A stretch of 64,000 nucleotides of DNA from Acidovorax sp. T1. Its GTDB lineage: Bacteria; Pseudomonadota; Gammaproteobacteria; Burkholderiales; Burkholderiaceae_C. The stretch spans positions 186,001 to 250,000 of the forward strand of contig NZ_CP021648.1 in the NCBI RefSeq assembly GCF_002176815.1. Direction: 5' to 3'. This document shows, one piece after another, positions 27,892-36,743 of this stretch. The position numbers were made by a program, and so were the translations under genes. Each line of letters begins with the position of its first letter. Positions within the stretch are counted from its first letter, which is position 1. Under the pieces are notes generated by a model that made no database searches, was not told the DNA's origin, and saw nothing but the letters and a program-made list of their open reading frames with translations.

Positions 27892-29274
27892 ATGCGGTCA
27901 TTCATGCACCGGTTCATTGCGGTCGTGTCATTGAGCCTGGGGCTATGCGTCAGTGCGATGGCCCAGACAGCGCCGCCGGCCACGACAAACCCAGCCACCG
28001 GGGCGCTGGCGCCAGCCGCTGCGGCGCCACTGACGCGCCCCACGCTGGTGGCACAGGACACGGTGAGCGCGGCCGACACCGGCTGGATGATGACTTCCAC
28101 CGCCCTGGTGCTGCTGATGACGCTTCCGGGCATCGCGCTTTTTTATGCCGGCATGGTGCGCAAGAAGAACGTGCTCAACACCATGGCCAGTGTGGTCGCC
28201 ATTGCGGCACTGGTCAGCCTGTTGTGGTTTGCGGCGGGGTATTCGCTGGCGTTCACGCCGGGCAGCGCCTGGCTGGGGGGGCTGGACCGCATGGGATTCG
28301 CGGGGCTCGATTTCCAGCTCGCTGAGGGCAAGCTGGCCGTGAGCCATGTGGCCCCGCGCATTCCCGAGTCGGTGTACGCCATGTTTCAGCTCACGTTTGC
28401 CATCATCACGGCCGCGCTGCTGGTGGGGGCGTTGGTGGAGCGCATGCGGTTTTCCGCCATGCTGGTCTTCATCGGGCTGTGGACCGTGGTGGTCTACGCC
28501 CCCGTGGCGCACTGGGTGTGGGAACCCGGCGGCTGGCTGGCCCAGATGGGTGCGCTCGACTTTGCCGGCGGCTCGGTGGTGCACGTGAATGCGGGCGTGG
28601 CCGGACTGGTGTGTGCCTGGTTCCTGGGTCGCCGCACGGGCTATGGCCGCGAGCCCTTCGAGCCCTATAACCTGGGCCTCACCATGGCGGGCGCCGGCAT
28701 GCTGTGGGTGGGCTGGTTTGGCTTCAACGCAGGCTCCGCCGTGGCGGCGGACGGGCGCGCCGGACTGGCGATGGCGGTGACGCAGCTGGCGGCAGCGGCG
28801 GGTGCCTTGTCGTGGATGCTGGGCGAATGGGTGGTGCGCGGGCGCCCGTCCCTGCTGGGGCTGTGCTCTGGCCTGGTGGCGGGGTTGGTGGCCATCACAC
28901 CGGCGGCGGGTTTTGTCACGCTGCGTTCGGCGGTCGTGATTGGGCTGGTGGCCGGGCTGGCCTGCTATTGGGGGGCCACGGGGCTCAAGCGCCTGCTGCG
29001 GGCCGACGATTCGCTGGACGTCTTCGGTGTGCATGGCATCGGGGGCATCGTGGGCTCGTTGCTCACGGGCGTGCTGGCCAGCAAAACGGTGGGGGGCGTG
29101 CAGGGCAGCCTGCTTACCCAGGCTATTGGCGTGGGCGCGGTGATGGCCTACAGCCTGGTGGTGACCGCCGCGCTGCTGTGGCTTGTCAATTTTGTGATGG
29201 GTTTGCGTGTGGACGAGCAGAGCGAGCAGACCGGACTCGACATTGCCCAGCATCGCGAACGCCTGGGCGGCTGA
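27892..29274 (+). CDS. amt: Ammonium transporter
   Basis: A 460-residue Amt/Rh-family channel for ammonium uptake. A cleavable signal (VVSLSLGLCVSAMAQ) and a Pro/Ala/Thr linker precede the 11-helix core, with family motifs ALFYAGMVRKKNVLNTM, DFAGGSVVHVNAG, GWFGFNAGSA and VHGIGGIVGSLLTG containing the twin pore histidines. ATG 27892 with GGGAG five bases upstream is chosen over an in-frame ATG at 27874. The gene is normally under nitrogen control; here the transposon ends 26 bp before the start and separates it from a sigma-54 promoter. No glnK is adjacent. Confidence 0.95.
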   Translation: MRSFMHRFIAVVSLSLGLCVSAMAQTAPPATTNPATGALAPAAAAPLTRPTLVAQDTVSAADTGWMMTSTALVLLMTLPGIALFYAGMVRKKNVLNTMASVVAIAALVSLLWFAAGYSLAFTPGSAWLGGLDRMGFAGLDFQLAEGKLAVSHVAPRIPESVYAMFQLTFAIITAALLVGALVERMRFSAMLVFIGLWTVVVYAPVAHWVWEPGGWLAQMGALDFAGGSVVHVNAGVAGLVCAWFLGRRTGYGREPFEPYNLGLTMAGAGMLWVGWFGFNAGSAVAADGRAGLAMAVTQLAAAAGALSWMLGEWVVRGRPSLLGLCSGLVAGLVAITPAAGFVTLRSAVVIGLVAGLACYWGATGLKRLLRADDSLDVFGVHGIGGIVGSLLTGVLASKTVGGVQGSLLTQAIGVGAVMAYSLVVTAALLWLVNFVMGLRVDEQSEQTGLDIAQHRERLGG

Positions 29275-29286
29275 AAGGGCCTTGCC

Positions 29287-29622
29287 ATGCCAGACATCGA
29301 CAGGCTCGCCATTGCCGCCCATCTGCATGTGCTGCTGCGTCGCAAGACGGGGCGCGTGACCGACACCGAATGGATGGCGGTCAACGCCGGTTATGCGCTG
29401 GAGATCGTGCGCTTTGCACGCCAGCATGCCCAGGAAGACAACCTGCCCGAATTGGCCGAGTGGGCCGACCGCCTGGACCGCGCCTTCCATGCCGAGCACC
29501 TTGGCGCAGCGCGCCGCCCGCTGCTGGATGTGGCCGCGCAGGCCGTGCGCCAGCGCATCGCGCCACCACCATCCACGGAACCCCCGCCAGAGGTACCGCG
29601 CTACGTGGGCGGTATCCGCTGA
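29287..29622 (+). CDS. Hypothetical protein downstream of amt
   Basis: A 111-residue soluble protein with no motif I recognise. It appears mostly helical (IAAHLHVLLRRKTGRVTD, then a helix through the middle) with a Pro-rich tail (IAPPPSTEPPPEVPRY). It starts 12 bp after the amt stop, so the two are likely co-transcribed. Confidence 0.7.
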   Translation: MPDIDRLAIAAHLHVLLRRKTGRVTDTEWMAVNAGYALEIVRFARQHAQEDNLPELAEWADRLDRAFHAEHLGAARRPLLDVAAQAVRQRIAPPPSTEPPPEVPRYVGGIR

Positions 29623-29707
29623 AGCCGGTCCTGCCCTGGGTCTTTGTGGCGACGGCCCCTATGCCTGCGGCCGCCACCGCAGGGTCAGAGGGACGGGCTG
29701 GCCAGCG

Positions 29708-31387
29708 TCAGGACGCTGCCTTGCGTGCCTGCAAAATCCACTCGGCAGCCTTCTCGGCCAGCATCAGCGTGGGCGAATTGGTGTTGCCGCTGGTGATGGT
29801 GGGCATGGCGCCCGCATCCACCACGCGCAGGCCGCCAATACCGCGCACGCGCAGCTGCGCGTCGAGCACCGCCATCGGGTCATCGTCCCGCCCCATCTTG
29901 GTCGTGCCCACGGGATGGAAGATGGTGGTGGCGATGTCGCCCGCCAGGCGGGCCAGGTCTTCATCGGTTTCGTATTGCGTGCCGGGTTTCCATTCCTGGG
30001 GCTGGTATTTGGCGAGCGCGGATTGCGCAACGATGCGGCGCGTGACACGCAGGCTGTCGGCCGCCACCTTGCGGTCCTCCGGGGTGCTGAGGTAGTGGGG
30101 GGCAATGGCAGGTGCGTCCTGAAAGCGGCCGCTCTTGATCTGCACCGTGCCCCGGCTGGTAGGGTTGAGGTTGCAGACACTGGCCGTGAACGCGGGAAAG
30201 CCGTGCAGCGGCTCGCCAAAGGCGTCGAGCGACAGCGGCTGCACGTGGTATTCGATATTCGGCCAGGGCTGGTCGGGGCTGCTGCGCGTGAAGGCGCCGA
30301 GCTGCGACGGCGCCATGCTCATGGGGCCGCTGCGCTTGAAAGCGTATTCCAGCCCGATCTTGGCCTTGCCCCACAGCGTGTTGGCCATGGTGTTGAGCGT
30401 TTCCACGCCCTGCACCTTGAACACGGTGCGGATCTGCAGGTGGTCCTGCAGGTTGGCGCCCACGCCGGGCAGGTCGTGCACTACGTCAATGCCATGCTGG
30501 CGCAGCAGTGCGGCGGGGCCAATGCCCGACAGCTGCAGCAGCTGGGGCGAGTTGACGGCGCCGGCGCTAAGGATGACTTCTTGCGTGGCGCTGGCAGTGA
30601 CCATCTCGTGGCCGTCCCACACCTGCACGCCGGTGCAGCGCTGGCTGCCGTCCGGCTGCGTCTCGATGATGAGCTGGGTCGCTTGCGCGGCGGTCCACAT
30701 CTCGAAGTTGGAACGGCCGTAGCAGGTAGGGCGCAGGAAGGCCTTGGCCGTGTTCCAGCGCCAGCCATTTTTCTGATTGACCTCGAAGTAGCCCACGCCT
30801 TCGTTGCTGCCGCCGTTGAAATCATCGGTGGCCGGAATGCCTGCCTGCTGCGCAGCCTGGGCAAAGGCGTCGAGCACATCCCAGCGCAGGCGCTGCTTTT
30901 CCACGCGCCATTCGCCCGTGCCGCCGGTGCTCTTGCTGCCGTGCAGGCGCTTGAAATTTTCGTTCACGCCGCCGGGCTGATCGAGGCGCCAATGGTCTTC
31001 GTGGCGCCGAAAGTAGGGCAGGGTGTTGTCCCAGCGCCAGCTGTCATCGCCCGTCAGCGCGGCCCACTGGTCATAGTCGCGGGCCTGGCCGCGCATGTAG
31101 ATCATGCCGTTGATGCTGCTGCAGCCGCCCAGTGTCTTGCCGCGCGGGTAGCGCAGGGTGCGGCCGTTCAGTCCGGCGTCGGGCTCGGTGTTGTAAAGCC
31201 AGTCGGTGCGCGGGTTGCCAATGCAGTAAAGGTAGCCCACGGGGATATGGATCCAGTGGTAATCGTCCTTGCGGCCTGCCTCGATGAGCAGCACGCGGTT
31301 GCGGCCATCGGCACTCAGGCGGTTGCAGAGCAGGGCGCCGGCCGTGCCGCCGCCGATGATGATGTAGTCAAACGTGGTGTCGCTCAT
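29708..31387 (-). CDS. GMC-family flavoprotein oxidoreductase
   Basis: A 559-residue FAD enzyme of the glucose-methanol-choline family, akin to choline and other alcohol dehydrogenases. The FAD-binding motif YIIIGGGTAGALLCNRL is at about residues 7-23, the GMC signature PRGKTLGGCSSINGMIYMRG at about 82-101, a second signature GAVNSPQLLQLSGIGP near 280, and the C-terminal catalytic His/Asn region in IFHPVGTTKMG and ITSGNTNSPTLMLAEKAAE. No membrane segment or signal. The alcohol substrate cannot be told from sequence. Start at MSDTTFDY. Confidence 0.92.
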   Translation of the reverse strand: MSDTTFDYIIIGGGTAGALLCNRLSADGRNRVLLIEAGRKDDYHWIHIPVGYLYCIGNPRTDWLYNTEPDAGLNGRTLRYPRGKTLGGCSSINGMIYMRGQARDYDQWAALTGDDSWRWDNTLPYFRRHEDHWRLDQPGGVNENFKRLHGSKSTGGTGEWRVEKQRLRWDVLDAFAQAAQQAGIPATDDFNGGSNEGVGYFEVNQKNGWRWNTAKAFLRPTCYGRSNFEMWTAAQATQLIIETQPDGSQRCTGVQVWDGHEMVTASATQEVILSAGAVNSPQLLQLSGIGPAALLRQHGIDVVHDLPGVGANLQDHLQIRTVFKVQGVETLNTMANTLWGKAKIGLEYAFKRSGPMSMAPSQLGAFTRSSPDQPWPNIEYHVQPLSLDAFGEPLHGFPAFTASVCNLNPTSRGTVQIKSGRFQDAPAIAPHYLSTPEDRKVAADSLRVTRRIVAQSALAKYQPQEWKPGTQYETDEDLARLAGDIATTIFHPVGTTKMGRDDDPMAVLDAQLRVRGIGGLRVVDAGAMPTITSGNTNSPTLMLAEKAAEWILQARKAAS

Positions 31388-31489
31388 GGATTGAATGGTG
31401 GCTGCGGCGGTGCGCGGAACAGGAAAGTAGTTGGGCGCCATTGTGCGGTGGGTAATCCACCTGTCGAGGGTAGAAACACGAATTGCTAC

Positions 31490-31543
31490 GCTATTTGTAG
31501 CTAATGGCGCTTGTTGATGTTGCGCTAGCGGCCAATTTGACAA
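31490..31543. repeat. Dispersed palindromic repeat, copy 5
   Basis: CTATTTGTAGCTAATGGCGC, then TTGCGCTAGCGGCCAATTTG. It is a more degenerate copy, between the divergent GMC and mlaE-like genes. Confidence 0.65.
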
Positions 31544-31635
31544 TAATTGCACGCACGGGGCTTGCGGCTGTGCTTGTGTGCTGTGCGTTGTCCCGGCGCG
31601 TGCCGCCGGCGCGGCGCACCTGATTTTTCCCAACC

Positions 31636-32781
31636 ATGGCGGCCCACGCCGCCCCATCCATGAGCGAACTGTCGCCCCGCATCGTCCGTGCTGAATCACC
31701 CCAAGGGCCCCAGGCGCAGCTGCTGGGACGCTGGGGCGCGGCCGAGCTGGGCCAGCGCACGCACTGGCGCGCGCTCGCGGCCCAGTTGCGCGAGCATGCG
31801 GCGCCGGCGGGCGGCTGGGATTTGCGCAGCCTGCAATGGCTGGACCATGTGGGCGCGCAGTTGCTCTGGAAGCAATGGGGCCAGAAGTGGCCCGACCATG
31901 TGCAGCTCACCGACCCCCAGCGGGCCATGCTGGAACGCGTGGCAAGCCTCACGGTGGTCCCGCCGCCGGCAGCACCCTGGCGCCTGTCCGAGCAGATGGA
32001 CCACCTCGGCGTGCTGGTGCTGCACGGCCTGGACCACGCCAAGCACCTGATGCAACTGATCGGGCAGCTGTCGCTCGACCTCGTGCGGCTGGCGCGCGCC
32101 CCGCAGCGCGGGCCCTGGCGCGATGTGTCGGGCCATGTGTACCGCATGGGCGCCACCGCACTGCCCATCACGGCGCTGGTGGGTTTTCTGATCGGCGTGG
32201 TGCTGGCCTACCTGATGAGTCTGCAGCTGCGCCAGTTCGGGGCCGAGTCGTTCATCGTTAACATTCTGGGCATTTCGCTGATTCGCGAGCTGGGGCCCTT
32301 GCTGGGGGCCATTCTGGTGGCGGGACGGACGGGTTCGTCCATCACGGCGCAGATTGGCGTGATGCGGGTCACCGAAGAGCTCGACGCCATGCGCGTGATG
32401 GGCATACCCCACGGCTTTCGCCTGGTGCTGCCGCGCACGCTGGCGCTGGCGCTGGCCATGCCCCTCATCAGCGTGTGGACCACGCTGGCGGCGCTGGCGG
32501 GCGGCATGCTGGCGGCCGATGTCGCCATGGGCATTTCGCCGGCCTACTTTGCCCAGGCGCTGCCCGCTGCGGTGAAGATCGGCAACCTCGGGCTGGCCAT
32601 GGCCAAGTCGGTGGTGTTTGGCGCCCTGATTGCCCTGATCGGCTGCCACTGGGGCCTGCGCGTCAAGCCCAACACGCAGAGCCTGGGCGAGGGCACCACG
32701 GCCTCGGTGGTGACATCCATCACCATGGTCATCATCGTGGACGCGCTGTTTGCCGTGGCGTTCAAGAACATCGGAATATGA
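31636..32781 (+). CDS. mlaE: MlaE-type ABC permease with N-terminal STAS-like domain
   Basis: A 381-residue inner-membrane permease of an MCE phospholipid transport system. The C-terminal 250 residues are a MlaE/YrbE domain (five or six membrane segments; FGAESFIVNILGISLIRELG and LVAGRTGSSITAQIGVMRVT). The N-terminal 110 residues are soluble and resemble the MlaB STAS domain (WDLRSLQWLDHVGAQLLWKQ), so MlaB and MlaE functions look fused. First gene of a four-gene operon with ATPase, MCE protein and lipoprotein. Usual MlaE is about 260 residues. Confidence 0.9.
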   Translation: MAAHAAPSMSELSPRIVRAESPQGPQAQLLGRWGAAELGQRTHWRALAAQLREHAAPAGGWDLRSLQWLDHVGAQLLWKQWGQKWPDHVQLTDPQRAMLERVASLTVVPPPAAPWRLSEQMDHLGVLVLHGLDHAKHLMQLIGQLSLDLVRLARAPQRGPWRDVSGHVYRMGATALPITALVGFLIGVVLAYLMSLQLRQFGAESFIVNILGISLIRELGPLLGAILVAGRTGSSITAQIGVMRVTEELDAMRVMGIPHGFRLVLPRTLALALAMPLISVWTTLAALAGGMLAADVAMGISPAYFAQALPAAVKIGNLGLAMAKSVVFGALIALIGCHWGLRVKPNTQSLGEGTTASVVTSITMVIIVDALFAVAFKNIGI

Positions 32782-32923
32782 AGCCCCCCCTGTGTCGCTT
32801 CGCTCCTTCCCCCCAAGGGGGGACGCCACCCCTGGCCCGGCAAAGCCGGTTCCACGGTGGCACTGGCCTGGGCCGAGCCGGTTTTGGCGGTCGGGGTCCT
32901 GGTGTCGCCGAGAAGGCACGACC

Positions 32924-33763
32924 ATGACAGAACGTATCGAGCCGCCCGAGCACATGGCCATGGCGCCGGGCGAGCCGCCCGTCGTGGACGTGCAAGGCCT
33001 GTGGACCACGTTCGGCAAGGGCGACGAGGCCTTTACCGTGCACCAGGACCTGCAGTTGTCGGTGCAACGTGGCGAGATCCTGGCGTTGGTGGGCGGCTCG
33101 GGCACCGGCAAGACCGTGCTGCTGCGCCAGATGCTGGGCCTGGCCAGACCGACGCGCGGGAGCGTCACGGTGCTGGGCCAGCCGGCCTCGGAAATGGGGC
33201 GCGAAGGCGCTGCCAGCCGGGTGGGCATGCTGTTTCAGCAAGGGGCCCTGTATTCGGCGTTCAACGTGCTCGACAACGTGGCGTTTGCGCTGCGCGAGCA
33301 AGGCACCTTGCCCGCCGATGTGGTGCGCGATGCGGCGCTGGTCAAGCTGCAGATGGCGGGCCTCAAGCCCGAGCACGCCACCCGCATGCCTGCCGACCTT
33401 TCGGGCGGCATGATCAAGCGCGTGGCGCTGGCGCGGGCGCTCATCATGGACCCGCCGCTGCTGCTGCTTGACGAGCCCACGGCGGGGCTGGACCCGAGTA
33501 GCTCCGACGACTTCGTGGCCCTGCTGCGCGAATTGCACCAGGCCCTGGGCCTGACGGTGGTGATGGTCACGCACGACCTGGACACCCTCTTTGCCCTCAG
33601 CACGCGCGTGGCCGTGCTGGCGGACAAGAAAGTCCTGGTGACCGGAGCGCCGCGTGACGTTGCGCGCTACCCTCATCCGTTCATTGAACACTTTTTTCTG
33701 GGTGAACGCGGCCAGCGCGCCATGGCGCCGACGCACACCGTGGTCACTGCCAAGGAACCCTGA
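32924..33763 (+). CDS. mlaF: MlaF-type ABC ATPase
   Basis: A 279-residue ATP-binding subunit that drives MCE lipid transport. Walker A GGSGTGKTV (about 56-64), signature DLSGGMIKRVALARAL (about 157-172) with the SGGM form typical of MlaF, and Walker B LLLLDEPTAGLDP (about 178-190). Start MTERIEPPEH chosen. The 142-bp gap after mlaE holds CCCCCAAGGGGGG-type palindromic sequence (about 32809-32824). Its stop overlaps the next start (TGATG). Confidence 0.93.
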   Translation: MTERIEPPEHMAMAPGEPPVVDVQGLWTTFGKGDEAFTVHQDLQLSVQRGEILALVGGSGTGKTVLLRQMLGLARPTRGSVTVLGQPASEMGREGAASRVGMLFQQGALYSAFNVLDNVAFALREQGTLPADVVRDAALVKLQMAGLKPEHATRMPADLSGGMIKRVALARALIMDPPLLLLDEPTAGLDPSSSDDFVALLRELHQALGLTVVMVTHDLDTLFALSTRVAVLADKKVLVTGAPRDVARYPHPFIEHFFLGERGQRAMAPTHTVVTAKEP

Positions 33764-34740
33764 TGGAAAACAAATCCCATGCTTTCGCCGCCGGCATCTT
33801 CGTGCTGGTGGTGGCCGCCATGCTGGCGGGCCTGGCCATGTGGCTCACCCGCGACAACACCAGCTACCAGCAATACGAAATGACCAGCAAGGACGGCGTC
33901 ACCGGCCTGCAACCCCAGGCCGCCGTGCGCTACAAGGGTGTGGCCGTGGGCAAGGTGACGCGCATCGGCTTTGACCCCCAGGTCCCGGGCAATGTGCTGA
34001 TCCGCATCGCCGTCAATGACCAGGCCCCCATCACCCCCAGCACCTTCGCCGTGCTGGGCTACCAGGGCGTCACCGGCCTGGCCCATGTGCAGCTGGACGA
34101 TGAGGGCGAGGCGCAGGCGGTGCAGCCCCCCGGCCCCAGCGGCCTGCCCCGGCTGCCGCTCCGCAGCTCGCCCCTGTCGCGCCTGGCAGAGCAGGGCCCC
34201 GCCATCCTGGGCCAGGTGCAGGAAGCCACGCAACGCATCAACCAGCTGCTGGGCGACGACAACCAGCAGCGGGTCAGCAAGGTGCTCGACAGCCTGGGGC
34301 AGGCGGCCCGTGGCGCGGCGGCCCTGACCCAGCGGCTGGATACCACCGTGAAAGAGCGCCTGGACCCCGCCCTGGCTGCCCTGCCGCCCCTGGCGGGCGA
34401 TGCACGCCAGACCTTGCAGGCCTTGCAGCAGGCCGGCGCCCAGGTGTCCACGCTGGCCAGCGACATCGGCCAGACCACCCGGCGCCTGAGCGCCGAAGGC
34501 GGCGCCCTGGACCAGATCACCCAGGGCACCCAGGCCCTGGCGCGCGCCGCCGACCAGTTCGGCAACAGCACCCTGCCGCGCGTCAACCGTGCCGCCGACG
34601 ACGCCTCGCGTGCCGCGCGCCAGTTCGGGCGCACGGCCGGTGGAATCAACGAAAACCCGCAGCTTTTCATTTATGGCCCCGGCCGGGTCAACGCCGGTCC
34701 GGGTGAGCCCGGGTTTGAGGCACCCAAGGTTCAACCCTGA
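33763..34740 (+). CDS. mlaD: MCE-domain protein, MlaD type
   Basis: A 325-residue protein anchored in the inner membrane by one N-terminal segment (AGIFVLVVAAMLAGLAMWLT, about 10-29). It carries an MCE domain (about 37-120; DGVTGLQPQAAVRYKGVAVG) that forms the hexameric lipid-binding ring. The C-terminal half is helical and Ala/Gln-rich (about 150-295), far longer than E. coli MlaD (183 residues), and could extend across the periplasm like PqiB/YebT relatives. Overlaps both neighbours by 1 nt. Confidence 0.9.
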   Translation: MENKSHAFAAGIFVLVVAAMLAGLAMWLTRDNTSYQQYEMTSKDGVTGLQPQAAVRYKGVAVGKVTRIGFDPQVPGNVLIRIAVNDQAPITPSTFAVLGYQGVTGLAHVQLDDEGEAQAVQPPGPSGLPRLPLRSSPLSRLAEQGPAILGQVQEATQRINQLLGDDNQQRVSKVLDSLGQAARGAAALTQRLDTTVKERLDPALAALPPLAGDARQTLQALQQAGAQVSTLASDIGQTTRRLSAEGGALDQITQGTQALARAADQFGNSTLPRVNRAADDASRAARQFGRTAGGINENPQLFIYGPGRVNAGPGEPGFEAPKVQP

Positions 34741-35420
34741 TGCAATTCGCCATGAAAACTATCAAAAACATAGCTGTAAGCGCTTATGGGATAAGCGCTG
34801 GAGCCATATTTGTTGCTGCATTCCTGGCGGGATGCTCGGCCTTGCCTGCGCCGCCCTCGCGCCCCGTGCACTACGACTTTGGCCCGGGCGCCATGGCGCC
34901 GGTGCCCGCCGACCGGCGCGCACCGCTGCCGCCTCTGGCGCTGGCCGATGTCGAGGCCCCGGGCTTGGCCGAAGGTAGCACCGCCGTGCTCTACCGCCTG
35001 GCCTACGCCGATGCCCGCCAGCTGCGCCCCTACACCCAGGCCCGCTGGAGCCAGCCGCCTGCGCAGCTGGTGCAGCAGCGCCTGCGCGACCAGCTGGGCC
35101 AGCGCCGCGCCGTGCTGACGGCCGAAAGCGGTGCAGCCCAGGCCCGCGCCAGCGGCAAGCTGCCCGTCGTGTTGCGTGTGGAGCTGGAGGAGTTCAGCCA
35201 GGTCTTCACCAGCGCCACCGAAAGCGCCGGCCTGGTGCGCCTGCGTGCCACGCTGGCAGAGCCCGCCGCCGCGGGCGAGATCTTGTTGGGCCAGCGGGTT
35301 TTCATCGTGCAGCGCCCTGCGGCCAGTGCCGATGCCGCTGGCGGCACCCGGGCATTGGCCGAAGCCACCGACCAGGTGGCGCACGAGCTGACGCAATGGC
35401 TTGAGCAGCTGGGGCGCTGA
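34740..35420 (+). CDS. ABC-type transport auxiliary lipoprotein (PqiC-like)
   Basis: A 226-residue lipoprotein. Its lipobox LAGC places Cys32 at the lipidation site, and the body resembles the PqiC/ABC-type auxiliary lipoprotein family (YRLAYADARQLRPYTQARW, then the Tyr/Val-rich core). Such proteins sit in the outer membrane and partner an MCE protein. It overlaps mlaD by 1 nt (TGATG). Oddly, residues 9-25 of the signal peptide are encoded by a full copy of the dispersed intergenic repeat. ATG 34752 is a possible alternative start. Confidence 0.88.
   Translation: MQFAMKTIKNIAVSAYGISAGAIFVAAFLAGCSALPAPPSRPVHYDFGPGAMAPVPADRRAPLPPLALADVEAPGLAEGSTAVLYRLAYADARQLRPYTQARWSQPPAQLVQQRLRDQLGQRRAVLTAESGAAQARASGKLPVVLRVELEEFSQVFTSATESAGLVRLRATLAEPAAAGEILLGQRVFIVQRPAASADAAGGTRALAEATDQVAHELTQWLEQLGR
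34764..34813. repeat. Dispersed palindromic repeat, copy 6 (inside a gene)
   Basis: ACATAGCTGTAAGCGCTTAT, GGG, ATAAGCGCTGGAGCCATATT. This copy is read in frame as the hydrophobic part of the lipoprotein signal peptide (KNIAVSAYGISAGAIFV). Confidence 0.88.
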
Positions 35421-35676
35421 GCAGCGCCTGCCATCGCGCCGCCTGCCGTGATGGGGGCCGGGCGCCGCAACGCCGCCAGCCGGTGGCTTAGAACGTGAAC
35501 ACGTTCTTATTCAGGGTGTTTGTCTGTCAGGCCCGTAGGCCTGGGCTGACGCGTGGTCCCCGGCATGGACTACGCGGCGCGGCGCCTGTCGTTTCTACAG
35601 TGGACTCCATCGCATCACGCACATGTTCCACGCATTCCGGGTGGATGGCTGAGGCGAATTTTCGAGGAAGCACACC

Positions 35677-35895
35677 ATGAACGAAGACACCATCCAAGGC
35701 AACTGGAAGCAATTCAAGGGCAAGTTGGTCGAGCAATGGGGCAAGCTGACCGATGACGATTTCGATGTGATCGCCGGCCGGCGCGACCAGTTTCTGGGCA
35801 AGCTCCAGGAACGCCATGGCATCGCCCGCGACGCGGCTGAAAAGCAGCTCAAGGAATGGCAGGACCGCCACCCTGATTTCCGCTTCAAGGATTGA
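35677..35895 (+). CDS. CsbD-family stress protein
   Basis: A 72-residue soluble helical protein of the CsbD/YjbJ family (MNEDTIQGNWKQFKGKLVEQ, then LTDDDFDVIAGRRDQFLGKL). Members are induced by general stress; the molecular role is unknown. A ribosome site (GAGGAAG) precedes the ATG. Confidence 0.93.
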   Translation: MNEDTIQGNWKQFKGKLVEQWGKLTDDDFDVIAGRRDQFLGKLQERHGIARDAAEKQLKEWQDRHPDFRFKD

Positions 35896-36009
35896 CGCCT
35901 TGAACCACTGGGCCAACGGCCTGAGAACGCCGTTGGCCTGCTTGCAGACGCTGCTGCGCCTGCGCCCCTTTCCCCTGATTTCCCCCCGATTTCCACCGAG
36001 GAACACGCC

Positions 36010-36588
36010 ATGAAAATTGCACGCACACTGATTGCCACCGTTACCGCCGCCCTGTTGGCCACCAGCGCTTTCGCACTGACCCAGCCAGAGTACAAGGCGG
36101 CGAAAGACACCATCTCGGCCGAATACAAGGCGAGCAAGGACAAATGCAATGCCCTGACCGGCAACGCCAAGGACATTTGCGTCAAGGAAGCCAAGGGCCA
36201 TGAAGATGTCGCCAAGGCCGAACTGGAAGCCCAATACAAACCCAGCCCGAAAGCCGACTACAAGGCCCGCGTGGCCCGGGCGGATGCCGACTACGCAGTC
36301 GCCAAGGAAAAATGCGATGACCTCAGCGGTAACGCCAAGGACGTCTGCGTGAAAGACGCCAAGGCAGCCCATGTGACGGCCAAGGAAAACGCCAAGGTCG
36401 CCGAAGTGAAGGCCAAACCCGCCGACACGCCCGCCGCCAAGGGCGCTGCCGTTGCCGAGGCGCGCAAAGACGCTGCTGCGGAAAAGAACGAGGCCAACTA
36501 CAAGGCCGCCAAGGAACGCTGCGACACCATGCAGGGCGACGTCAAGTCCAAGTGCGTGGATGACGCCAAGCGCATGTACGGCCAATAA
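36010..36588 (+). CDS. Periplasmic repeat protein with three Cys-x10-Cys modules
   Basis: A 192-residue protein with a signal peptide (TLIATVTAALLATSAFA). The mature part is highly charged and helical (Lys/Ala/Glu-rich) and is built of three modules, each with a pair of cysteines spaced by ten residues: CNALTGNAKDIC, CDDLSGNAKDVC and CDTMQGDVKSKC, each preceded by a Tyr-Lys-Ala-Ala-Lys type segment. Each pair could form a disulfide in the periplasm. Function unknown; not a recognised enzyme. It follows the csbD gene by 114 bp, so a shared stress role is possible. Confidence 0.82.
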   Translation: MKIARTLIATVTAALLATSAFALTQPEYKAAKDTISAEYKASKDKCNALTGNAKDICVKEAKGHEDVAKAELEAQYKPSPKADYKARVARADADYAVAKEKCDDLSGNAKDVCVKDAKAAHVTAKENAKVAEVKAKPADTPAAKGAAVAEARKDAAAEKNEANYKAAKERCDTMQGDVKSKCVDDAKRMYGQ

Positions 36589-36743
36589 ACGGCCAGCCGC
36601 GCATCTGTGCAGCGCTGGCGGATTTGCCGCCCCCCGAAGCCCCGCCACGGCCCGTGGTTGTGCGTAACCGGGGATGCGCCGGGCATGGTTGTGTGGCAAG
36701 CTCTGCGCCCCCTACAACTTCTGGCGCAACGGGCCCACGACCC

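Noticed and set aside
27904..27918. TGCACCGGTTCATTG occurs both near the IRt end (about 24528) and inside amt.
   Set aside because: Only 15 bp are shared and the two positions have no consistent relation to the transposon ends; treated as coincidence.
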